Shown here: positions 56,072 to 64,000 of the stretch, piece after piece | Layout of the letters: each line of letters starts with the position of its first letter | How positions within the stretch are numbered: the stretch's first letter is position 1 | DNA from: Linum tenue | Lineage: Eukaryota > Streptophyta > Magnoliopsida > Malpighiales > Linaceae | NCBI GenBank assembly: GCA_946122785.1 | Contig: CAMGYJ010000010.1 | Coordinates: 17,552,206-17,616,205, forward strand | DNA: 64,000 nt | Direction: 5' to 3' | Position numbers and translations under genes: made by a program | The notes under the pieces: model-generated | What the model was told of the DNA's origin: nothing | Databases searched by the model: none | Seen by the model: only the letters and a program-made list of their open reading frames with translations

Positions 56072-56943
56072 ATGTCTCTCACTCGCAAGTACGTGCGCGA
56101 CCTATGCTACACGACAAATTATGATGCGAAGTTCCGGGCGGTCACCTCTAAAGTATTCTATGCCTACGGTCACCTCGATTTTGAGGTTTTCCGGGCGTTC
56201 CACTGCCTCAAGAAGATGTCCTACGCGATCTGCCATCCTAAGTGGCGCACTCTCCTGGCCCTTCACGACTCCGCCTACACGGAGTTGGTCTGGGACACCA
56301 CGTTCAAGTACTTGCCTAAGGCGGCTTGCGACCACCCTACCACGCTCACTTTTCGGCTCGGAGGCGCATGAGGGAGATGAGTCTAGATGGGATTGCCCGT
56401 GCCTTGGGGATCTTCTACACTCCTTACTCCAGCCACCAGGAGGAGGTCGCCCATCCCACAAACTTCCAGGCCGACAGCTTCTAAGGTCGGATCTGTCGTC
56501 CCAAGCACCGCCAAGCGACGTTCATTGCCAGCCAAACGAATGTCACCACCCTCTGACCCGAGTGGCATATCATCAACCTCCTGCTCATCGCTCACTCATC
56601 CCTAATGCCATAGGATCGCACAAGCTCACCAAGCGCGTGCTCTACAACATGTACTCAATGATGGATCCAGACCACTCATTGAACCTGGGGTCTCTTCTGG
56701 CATGGACCTTCCACAAGTGCCACGAGAAGCCTACCTACCTCTTCTGTGGTCCTCTGCCACTCGTCTGACATGCCATTTCGAGGTGGATCTTCAGGCTTGA
56801 CCGACTGCACTACCCAGTTTGGTTTTCATCCCGTCAGCAGGGACGTCCTTCATAATGCCTTTCTGTTGACCGCTGTTGACGGTCGAGAGTGGGTCGACGG
56901 TCTCCCCCTTCCACCTGCTGCGGATGAGAAACGACGAGGATGA
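56072..56943 (+). pseudogene. Extra 3' ORF of the Athila-like element
   Basis: First frame 56072-56371 (MSLTRKYVRDLCYTT... AKFRAVTSKVFYAYG) shifts into 56121-56768 (ending LNLGSLLAWTFHKCHEKPTY), then 56746-56943 and an acidic tail near 56950-56990. The position after integrase and the character (helical, with a HKLTKRVLYNMYSMMD block) resemble the additional ORF of Athila/Tat elements. Its function is unknown. It is broken by at least two frameshifts and then cut by the LTR at 57006. Confidence 0.6.
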
Positions 56944-57005
56944 TGAAGACTATGATGAGGAGGACAGGATGAAGACGAGGACGATGATGGTGGGGCTATG
57001 GCTGC

Positions 57006-58383
57006 TGATGACTTGATATATACACATGTTTTTGTCCACCATTCTTATGCAGTTTGAGCCTCATTTCTCGTATCTTAGGCCGATTTCACGCTAGGTTGTT
57101 CTTGTTGGTGATATTTCAGGTCTTAGTACGTGAATGGAGGTTTGGGAACGAGTTCGGGGTCGATTAGACAAAGATTGGACGTTTGGCGAGAAGTTGAGGA
57201 AACCACACGGCCAGACCTAACAGCCACACGGCCGTGTGGAATTCCTTTGTGCTGGCAAACCACACTAGCCGTGTACCGGGTCCCTTGAGGCCGTGTGGAA
57301 ATCACAGAGATGTTGCACTGGCAGGCCGCGATTTCTCACGGCCGTGTAGTTCTGGCCGTGTGACGTGCATGAAACCACTTAAGTGAAACGCGGCGTTTTA
57401 CACCTCTACACGGGAAGCTGTAATTTTTACACGGCCGTGTGGTCGGGAAATTCTGGGTTTTAACCCAATTTCGGGTCTTTTGGAGTGAGATCGAGTTTTT
57501 GAGCAAAAAACAGAGCTTTAGAGAGAGAAAGTGCGAAGAACAAACCCCAGGAGCTATTTGGATGGGATTTCTCACCATTGAAGCCTAGATTGCATCCCCA
57601 GGAGTGAAGATCGACATCCCAGAGTAGATTATCCCCATCTTTATGAGTATGACTGCTCTGATTTCTGTTTTCCTCTCTCTCTATGGAGTAGAACCTTCTC
57701 TCACTTGGGTATGAAGAATCCTAGTTCCATGTGTTAGGAATCTTGATTGTAATGACTTCGGATTGATATACTGATTGATTTTAATCGATTGATGCATGAT
57801 TCATTGAGTGATTTTAGTCAATTGAAGTCTGATCATCTTTTCTTGATTTCTACTGCAACCTGAGATAGATAGAATCTTATTAGGTTGTTAGAGCTTCATC
57901 AATCGGTAGTGGGTTATACAAGAGTTAATCGATTTACTGCTTTGTACTGGAAACCAATTCCTGTAGTGGAGTTCTGTGCTTTTTGCCTTAGCAGTCTATC
58001 CCGGTGAAGGTTAGTTGCCTGCCGGTTAGTCTGCCTAAGAGGGCTTGGTCAGCTTTAGAGATTCCAATCTATTGTCGGATCTTTTGCAGTTTAATCAATA
58101 GTTAATCAACCTAGGGTAATTACAACCTTGACCTAACTAAGGAGCTAGGGGGACTCATTCCCGAGTGACTCTTCCCTTGCTAAAAAACTTCGAACCATTT
58201 CCTGCTTTCTTACTGCTTTTACTTAAAATCACAATCACTCGACTTAGTTTGCTAGATAATAGATAATCACGGAGTAGGGAGTAGATCTAGACCCCGGGTT
58301 GATAAATAGAGCTTGCCACTTTACTGTATTTCCGGACTGCGATTACACTTGGTCGCAGTTTGGTATTGTGTTTTAGCGTGTCA
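57006..58383 (+). repeat. 5' LTR of Athila-like element beta
   Basis: Starts TGATGACTTGATAT and ends GCGTGTCA, followed by a primer site and gag, so it is a 5' LTR. It abuts the 3' ORF of element alpha, suggesting beta inserted there. It carries clustered CACGGCCGTG words, including the 16-bp perfect palindrome CCACACGGCCGTGTGG at 57224-57239 and ACACGGCCGTGT at 57429-57440. Confidence 0.8.
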
Positions 58384-58389
58384 AGTTTT

Positions 58390-58407
58390 TGGCGCCGCTG
58401 CCGGGGA
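58390..58407 (+). other. Primer-binding site (Asp tRNA type), element beta
   Basis: TGGCGCCGCTGCCGGGGA is the primer site used by Athila/Tat gypsy elements. Confidence 0.9.
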
Positions 58408-58527
58408 CCTTCTAGGTTATTGTGGAAACGTGAAAGTTTGTTACTCCAGCTTTTTCTTTACTGCATTCTCTCTCTTCCACCTTAGTGCCTTCACGGGTTG
58501 TGTTTGCATTCTGTGTGCAGGTAGTGC

Positions 58528-58998
58528 ATGACTCGTAGCCAGTTGGGAGATTTACTACCATTAGACCAAGCGCTTGAACGGACTTGTAGGAACTTCAAGC
58601 GGGCATTAAAGGCGCGACTGGCTGCGGAGGAGGCTCTAGCACAACTGCAAATCACTGAGGAGGAAGAAATGGGTGAACCACAGAACAATGATGTGGTCAT
58701 TCCCGAGGAGCAGACCATGGGGTATTACTGGACCGCCAGAGCCGCGGACATGAGGTCGCCCATCCAGCACCCTCAAGTTCCAGCAAATAACTTTGAGGTG
58801 AGCACCTCTGTCATCACCATGCTGCGCAGCTCGGTGGTATTCCGTGGCAAGGAGGGGGAGTGCCCCCAATCACACCTGAGGCGATTCCACGAGCTCATCG
58901 ATGGGATCAAGATCAATGGGGTCCCAGCCGATTCCATCCAGCTGAGGTACTTCCCATTTACTCTGGAGGGGCAAGCAGAGGAGTGGCTGGACACTCGA
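58528..58998 (+). pseudogene. Athila-like gag, N-terminal part
   Basis: Open from MTRSQLGDLLPLDQ through FRGKEGECPQSHLRRFHELI and LRYFPFTLEGQAEEWLD, the gypsy capsid core. It is interrupted by the element at 58999-62501 inside the next codons. After that element the frame resumes as RPPGSITTFANLA (62502-62541). It is intact up to the insertion, so the insertion looks recent. Confidence 0.9.
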
Positions 58999-59932
58999 TG
59001 ATATGATCCCAAATTGCCAACCATTTACGTCACAATTACTTGACAAAGAAGCTATTGAAGTTGGGAAGAAGAAGGGCAGAATTTGGCTAAGTCAAAATCC
59101 GTGTTCAGGGTACATACTTTGGAGGCATGGTTCTCTCAATTGGATTGGTGGAAATTCAAGTTTAAGGGTTTGTTTTACAGATAAAGTTACCATGTTTCCA
59201 ATGGTATGCTTTGTGGGTCCAGATAATGTCATTAAGGTTGTTTTCCAAGGCCTCAAAGTTGCTACCTCAAAACTGGAAAACTGCCAGAGAATGGTTAAGT
59301 CTGGAAACTGTTTTGTGAAGCCTACTTTGGAGCTTAATTCGAGGAGTATGGATCTGATTCAAGTGAAAAGGCTTCTACAACATGAAACTAGGTATGTTTA
59401 TGTACCAAGGGAAGGAATTGGATGAAAGATTGGAGTTCTGGAAGGCCTCGAACGAAAGGCGCGAACTTAGTACAGAAGCTGCTTTTGACTGTTTAGCTGG
59501 CAGCTTACTTGTGCTTGAAGAAAGAGAGTTTAAATCCGAATTTTGTGTCCTTTTTAGTGTAGACTTTTACCTTAATTGTTTCCTAGTTCTATTAGGTTTG
59601 TATTAGGTTTTTATTATCTTTAAATAGCTTTCAATTTCACGTTGTAAAGGATCCAAGTTTAGTTGAATGAAAATTGCTCCTTTGTGAGAATTGTGTTCTT
59701 TGAGAGTTCTCAAGAATCAAACCCTTGAGTTAGTTGTGTGAGGAATTCCATTGCTAATTCGAGAACCCTTGTGAGGCTTTTCTGTGAGGATTCCAGATTC
59801 GTTTTACAAGTTTTCTTATCAATCAAGTAATCACCTTGATTGTGGCGAAATTCTACCTATCCATCACTTATCGTTCTAGAAGTTTGGTTTGCTGCGTATT
59901 CTGATCAAAAGCACCCCCCTGGTGCTTTATCA
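58999..59932 (+). repeat. 5' LTR of RT-less gypsy member 2
   Basis: Begins TGATATGATCCC and ends GCTTTATCA. It contains the same 140-codon open frame as the right LTR (59003-59425 here), ending PREGIG. Confidence 0.97.
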
Positions 59933-59934
59933 AG

Positions 59935-59946
59935 TGGTATCAGAGC
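59935..59946 (+). other. Primer-binding site (initiator Met tRNA), member 2
   Basis: TGGTATCAGAGC lies two bases after the LTR. Confidence 0.95.
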
Positions 59947-60016
59947 CCCGTTCAAGTCAGGGCGAAGGAGTTTTGGAGGCTGAGTTTCGTACGAAAGTTA
60001 AGCCGCAAAAACAGAG

Positions 60017-61114
60017 ATGATTTCGGCAGCAGAGTTATCCCAAACAATGATCTTCACGCGCTGTTCGATTCAAGATAAAGTGTGTTTGATTCTCGTCGAT
60101 GGAGGCCAAGAGAGGAATTTGATTTCCTCTAGAATAGTGAAGAAACTCGGGTTGCAAACACAGTTTCATATGAAACCATATACGCTTCAGTCGCCGTACG
60201 AAGAACGCTGTAATTTCGTATTTTTCCAAGCGATTGTTTCGTTTTCAATCGGCCAGTATAAAGACCAAGTTACGTGCGACGTGGTCTCTGATCTTCCCAG
60301 TAGCCTCGTCTTGGGCCAGCCCTGGTTCAGAGAGCGTCAAGTGTGTTTTACAAGCCGACGGAGCAGGAAGTTTCGAATTCGGAGTCGAAATAAGTTATTT
60401 GTCGTGAATCCGTTGGCTCCAGAAGCAGTTGCTGACGACTTGAAGGAGCTGCAACGACTACAGGAGGAGTATCAGAGGGATTTGCTGGCAAAACCATGGA
60501 CGTGGAACGTCAATCCAGCAAAGACTCCGACCAGGGAAGGAGGACTCTGTTCCACGACGACAGAACAGAACAGAGAAGAGAACGAATCGGACAAAGGCAA
60601 GGGGGAAGAGTTGAGCGAGTACAATCCATCCAAAATGTTTGTCGAAAACCCAGGATTTGATTCTCCAAAAGAGAGCAACTCGATTCGCGTCGAAACGTCG
60701 ACATTCATTCAGGGCGAACACCTCAGTTTTCCAACGCCGATGCAGGGGAAGAGAGAGAGTGAATCAGGGGAAGCAATCCAGACCATTTCGATCGAAGCCA
60801 ACGACGTCGACAAGTTCGTTGAGAGGCCAGGAACGTGCAACGTGAATCGATTGGGGTCTGACAGTCGAGAATCGAAAATCCCCAAATTGGTTTTCTCGTC
60901 CCCAAAAGCGCAGAGTAACAAGCAAAAGAAGGAAGAATCAGTTTCAGAGTTAGGAGATGAATCAACGCAAGTCAGCACTTGGGATCGATTTATGGGTTCA
61001 CAAGGATGGTGTGAGAGCACAAAAAGTGGTACGAAACGGTCCGAATCGCCATTCCCCAATGTCCATTTTTGCTCGCCGGAATCTGGGATTAACTCGCCGG
61101 ATTCTGGGATTTAA
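60017..61114 (+). CDS. Retropepsin-type protein of RT-less gypsy member 2
   Basis: A 365-codon uninterrupted ORF 70 bp after the primer site. Residues of about 8-110 form a retroviral-type aspartic protease domain: CLILVDGGQERNLISSRIVK (D-G-G in place of D-S/T-G, as in many plant gypsy copies), IGQYKDQVTCDVV, SLVLGQPWF. The linker VVNPLAPEAVADDLKEL matches the LPLSPAEVIED linker of member 1. The remaining 200 residues are charged and Ser-rich, with PxxF-type repeats (PGFDSPKES, LVFSSPKAQ, NVHFCSPESG) of unknown role. No zinc knuckle or capsid. Whether it is catalytically active is unclear. Confidence 0.75.
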   Translation: MISAAELSQTMIFTRCSIQDKVCLILVDGGQERNLISSRIVKKLGLQTQFHMKPYTLQSPYEERCNFVFFQAIVSFSIGQYKDQVTCDVVSDLPSSLVLGQPWFRERQVCFTSRRSRKFRIRSRNKLFVVNPLAPEAVADDLKELQRLQEEYQRDLLAKPWTWNVNPAKTPTREGGLCSTTTEQNREENESDKGKGEELSEYNPSKMFVENPGFDSPKESNSIRVETSTFIQGEHLSFPTPMQGKRESESGEAIQTISIEANDVDKFVERPGTCNVNRLGSDSRESKIPKLVFSSPKAQSNKQKKEESVSELGDESTQVSTWDRFMGSQGWCESTKSGTKRSESPFPNVHFCSPESGINSPDSGI

Positions 61115-61188
61115 AAATTGCCGACGGCGGGAAACACGGAAATAGTGATTGGAGACGATTCGTATGCGTTCGACGCGCGGGAGAGGTT

Positions 61189-61995
61189 GTGATCGACTCC
61201 TGGAGACCAGGCGCATCGATTGGGAGCAACGAATTTGATCAAGATGGCCACCAGAAGAAATCCCCAATCTCCAAGAACTCGCCGGCGACCTTGCTGGCGC
61301 CGGAAACTGAAAATTTTTGGCCGGAAATCGTACGTTTGCCCAATCCAATTTTGGGTCAAAACTTTGGCAATTTTTGTGTGACAGGTGAGTCTTGGAAAAC
61401 TACGAAGGCGTTGAAACATATCGAAGCTGAATTTGAAGCTGTCAAACTTATGGCGAAAACCGTGTTTGGGCAGCATTTTATCGATCCAATTTGGGATCAA
61501 TTTTGTGAACGGTTTGAGCAACGAAAGGCTAAAGTGTTGAGGGCAACACTTTTTCAAGAGGGAGGGCCTGATATGATCCCAAATTGCCAACCATTTACGT
61601 CACAATTACTTGACAAAGAAGCTATTGAAGTTGGGAAGAAGAGGGGCAGAATTTGGCTAAGTCAAAATCCGTGTTCAGGGTACATACTTTGGAGGCATGG
61701 TTCTCTCAATTGGATTGGTGGAAATTCAAGTTTAAGGGTTTGTTTTACAGATAAAGTTACCATGTTTCCAATGGTATGCTTTGTGGGTCCAGATAATGTC
61801 ATTAAGGTTGTTTTCCAAGGCCTCAAAGTTGCTACCTCAAAACTGGAAAATTGCCAGAGAATGGTTAAGTCTGGAAACTGTTTTGTGAAGCCTACTTTGG
61901 AGCTTAATTCGAGGAGTATGGATCTGATTCAAGTGAAAAGGCTTCTACAACATGAAACTAGGTATGTTTATGTACCAAGGGAAGGAATTGGATGA
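61189..61995 (+). CDS. 3' ORF that runs through the purine tract into the LTR
   Basis: A 268-codon open frame. The first 127 codons lie in the interior (FCVTGESWKTTKALKHIEAE, FIDPIWDQFCERFEQRKAK). The purine tract is translated as LFQEGGPD. The last 140 codons lie inside the 3' LTR (IWLSQNPCSGYILWRHGSLN, VCFTDKVTMFPMVCFVG, SMDLIQVKRLL, YVPREGIG). Member 1 conserves the DPxW and LFQ-x-GGPD spacing and the PREG(V/I)G end, so selection on the protein is plausible. CRM gypsy elements are known to extend integrase into the LTR; here no integrase motif is seen. Function unknown. Confidence 0.65.
   Translation: MIDSWRPGASIGSNEFDQDGHQKKSPISKNSPATLLAPETENFWPEIVRLPNPILGQNFGNFCVTGESWKTTKALKHIEAEFEAVKLMAKTVFGQHFIDPIWDQFCERFEQRKAKVLRATLFQEGGPDMIPNCQPFTSQLLDKEAIEVGKKRGRIWLSQNPCSGYILWRHGSLNWIGGNSSLRVCFTDKVTMFPMVCFVGPDNVIKVVFQGLKVATSKLENCQRMVKSGNCFVKPTLELNSRSMDLIQVKRLLQHETRYVYVPREGIG
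61556..61568 (+). other. Polypurine tract of member 2
   Basis: AAGAGGGAGGGCC immediately before the right LTR; it is also coding (QEGGP). Confidence 0.9.
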
Positions 61996-62501
61996 AAGAT
62001 TGGAGTTCTGGAAGGCCTCGAACGAAAGGCGCGAACTTAGTACAGAAGCTGCTTTTGACTGTTTAGCTGGCAGCTTACTTGTGCTTGAAGAAAGAGAGTT
62101 TAAATCCGAATTTTGTGCCTTTTTAGTGTAGACTTTTACCTTAATTGTTTCCTAGTTCTATTAGGTTTGTATTAGGTTTTTATTGTCTTTAAATAGCTTT
62201 CAATTTCACGTTGTAAAGGATCCAAGTTTAGTTGAATGAAAATTGCTCCTTTGTGAGAATTGTGTTCTTTGAGAGTTCTCAAGAATCAAACCCTTGAGTT
62301 AGTTGTGTGAGGAATTCCATTGCTAATTCGAGAACCCTTGTGAGGCTTTTCTGTGAGGATTCCAGATTCGTTTTACAAGTTTTCTTATCAATCAAGTAAT
62401 CACCTTGATTGTGGCAAAATTCTACCTATCCATCACTTATCGTTCTAGAAGTATGGTTTGCTGCGTATTCTGATCAAAAGCACCCCCCTGGTGCTTTATC
62501 A
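61569..62501 (+). repeat. 3' LTR of RT-less gypsy member 2
   Basis: 933 bp, nearly identical to 58999-59932. Confidence 0.97.
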
Positions 62502-62545
62502 CTCGACCTCCAGGCTCGATCACCACGTTCGCCAACCTGGCGGAC
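62502..62545 (+). pseudogene. Continuation of Athila-like gag after the insertion
   Basis: Reads on from 58998 as RPPGSITTFANLA, restoring the usual gag phrase once the insertion and one target duplication are ignored. It is then cut by the next LTR at 62546. Confidence 0.85.
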
Positions 62546-63928
62546 TGATGACTCGATATTTGCACATGTTTTCCCCTTTGTTTCTTGATCGTTTAAGCTT
62601 GCATTATCGCTTCTTTGGCCTATTTTACACTAGGTTGTGTTCCTTTGTCACATTTCATGTCCTAGCACATAAAGTGAAGCATAGAGGCAAGTTTCAAGTC
62701 AATCGGAGATCAATTGGCGACTCGGGGGAAGAAACTCGGGTATGACTTGAAGAAGAATGGATTTCTACCTCAGTTTGTGACAATATAATCATGTAATCTT
62801 GTCAAGAGAAGAAATAGGACGAGACTACGAGCGTCTGGGATCAAACGACACCTGATTTGGAGTTCGAACGAGGGAGAAACGAAGAATCAAAGATAGGGGA
62901 AGATTGGTTTCGGGCTTCTCTGAGAAACAGAAGGGGGCCCTATCGTGACGCTAAAATCCCCGGTCGTGACCTAAAATACCCGACATGGGATTTTGACCAG
63001 GGATCGCGAACGCAGGCTGTTAAAAGCCTGTTTTGTGCTTTTTTGCAAGGAAGAGCTGGGTTTTTGGATCCCAAACATCCAAGGGACGAACCAAAGAGAG
63101 AGAGGGCGATTTGAGGGCATTCTTGGAGTGAAATTGGAGGATTTATTTGCCTTGGAAGCTCGAGGAACAAGCCCGGACTTGGAGACTGATCACCTGAAGA
63201 TTCTTACTGCAGTCTCTCTCTTCTCTATGGATTAACTTCCCTTCACTTAGGTTTTGAGAAACCCTAGCTATGTTTGTTTGATTGGATGATTGTATGAGTA
63301 CTCTTACTTGATAATCTTGAGTTCATATTCAATCTATGCATGTTTTCATGATTCAATTCTGCTTTAGTCGAGATTATTGATTCTGCTTTGATCCTATGAG
63401 AGCGAATACCTGATTAGGTCAATAGAGCACCATAGATTGATAGTATTGGATCGATTGCTTTAGTCGAGGGTTGATTCACTGCTTTGTATCGATTGAGAAC
63501 CTCTTTCGATAGAGGGAGTCTAGTTCAGAATGCCTTGATCGGTTGTTCTAGAGAAGGATACGTCCCTCTAGGCAATTAACTCAAGAGGGCCTTGTTCCTT
63601 TAGTCGAGACTCAAGGTCTAGTCAAGGATTCTCCGCATTGTGAATGAAAGTGAAACATGTTAGAGATCATCAATCATTAATCTGGCTAGTGGCTAGGGGG
63701 AATCATACCTAAGTGAGTTCCCAACCTGTAATTAGATTAACTTTAACTGTAGTTTGTTAGAGTTTTAGTTCTTCCATCTTAATCTGGTTTGCTAGATAAT
63801 GAACTGAAGTTGAGTAATAGTAACTCTAGAGACCCGTGGGTTCGATATTTATTACTTGAGCCACTATACTGCAGTCCCTTTCATTGGTTACACTTGGCCA
63901 TTGTTAGGAGTTGTGTCATAGCGAGTCA
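62546..63928 (+). repeat. LTR of a third Athila-like element (gamma)
   Basis: Starts TGATGACTCGATAT and ends GCGAGTCA. Similar to 57006-58383 at the first 200 and last 700 bp but diverged in the middle, so it is a relative, not the same insertion's other LTR. It has GGTCGTGAC/ATCGTGACG words where the other LTR has CACGGCCGTG. A primer site follows, so this is the 5' LTR of an element running out of the window. Confidence 0.8.
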
Positions 63929-63934
63929 AGTTTT

Positions 63935-63952
63935 TGGCGCCGTTGCCGGGGA
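63935..63952 (+). other. Primer-binding site (Asp tRNA type), element gamma
   Basis: TGGCGCCGTTGCCGGGGA; interior sequence continues beyond the window edge. Confidence 0.9.
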
Positions 63953-64000
63953 CTTTCTAGATTATTAGGAAAGGCAGAAGTTTGTTACTTTAGCGTTTTT

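Larger units (their letters stand above)
58999..62501 (+). mobile_element. RT-less gypsy-type element, family member 2 (young)
   Basis: LTRs 58999-59932 and 61569-62501 (934 and 933 bp) differ at only about six or seven positions by eye. Exact target duplication CTCGA at 58994-58998 and 62502-62506. The initiator-Met primer site follows the left LTR and the purine tract AAGAGGGAGGGCC precedes the right LTR. The interior is only 1.64 kb: a protease-type ORF and a second ORF that runs into the LTR, with no gag, RT or integrase. Near-identical LTRs and open ORFs show recent movement, necessarily with borrowed enzymes. Confidence 0.96.

Noticed and set aside
57006..63928. 57006-58383 and 62546-63928 as the two LTRs of one element
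   Set aside because: Both are followed by a primer site and their middles are strongly diverged, so they are 5' LTRs of two different elements.
1..64000. CRISPR arrays, bacterial operons, ribosome binding sites
   Set aside because: The sequence is plant nuclear in every respect; no regularly spaced repeats of CRISPR type were seen.

Overview
The window looks like nuclear DNA of a flowering plant, most likely a eudicot. The evidence is plant-type LTR retrotransposons primed by initiator-Met or Asp tRNA, a Cassandra-type TRIM with a 5S-like promoter, L1-type LINEs, Helitron ends, hAT and Mutator MITEs, a telo-box/site II snoRNA promoter, and an intact homologue of the plant membrane-anchored MYB protein maMYB. 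I cannot name the species. Most of the 64 kb is nested, decayed transposable elements. The host-type loci I can support are a two-gene C/D snoRNA cluster (38.07-38.6 kb, minus), an intact maMYB-like gene (51.72-52.66 kb, minus), two candidate small secreted-peptide genes (6.4-6.7 kb and 19.16-19.41 kb, plus), and a captured beta-hexosaminidase fragment (48.45-48.94 kb).

Layout. 1-3.17 kb: L1-like LINE, minus strand, open at the left edge. 3.3-5.0 kb: MITE cluster and two Helitron 3' ends. 6.1-6.7 kb: candidate peptide gene. 7.6-13.6 kb: a LINE split by a copia element (7906-13171, TSD TGAAG). 13.6-14.05 kb: TRIM ending in a second primer site. 14.39-14.86 kb: 5'-truncated LINE with poly(A) and a 14-bp TSD. 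16.4-17.9 kb: Helitron relic. 19.16 kb: candidate peptide gene with an in-frame TAG. 20.4-30.6 kb: decayed copia element holding a non-coding LTR element (about 21.07-26.05 kb). 31.76-32.03 kb: Cassandra LTR. 36.4-36.8 kb: Mutator-type MITE. 36.85-37.12 kb: 72-bp minisatellite.

38.7-49.2 kb is bounded by long inverted repeats and a near-perfect 12-bp target duplication, as in a Mutator-like element. Inside are a copia element cut off at its 3' end, which itself holds an RT-less gypsy element (40432-45219, TSD ACGTG) and a hAT MITE (46011-46819, TSD CTTCTGAG), and a fragment of a beta-hexosaminidase gene. 49.2-50.8 kb is a diverged duplication of unknown origin. 53.7-64 kb is a stack of Athila-like gypsy pieces; a very young RT-less gypsy element (58999-62501, TSD CTCGA, nearly identical LTRs) sits in a gag gene.

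The most unusual pattern links the two RT-less gypsy elements at 40432-45219 (minus) and 58999-62501 (plus). They share a protease-type domain, a similar primer site, and a 3' ORF translated through the polypurine tract deep into the LTR, ending in the same short C-terminal motif. They look like two members of one non-autonomous family with an LTR-invading reading frame.
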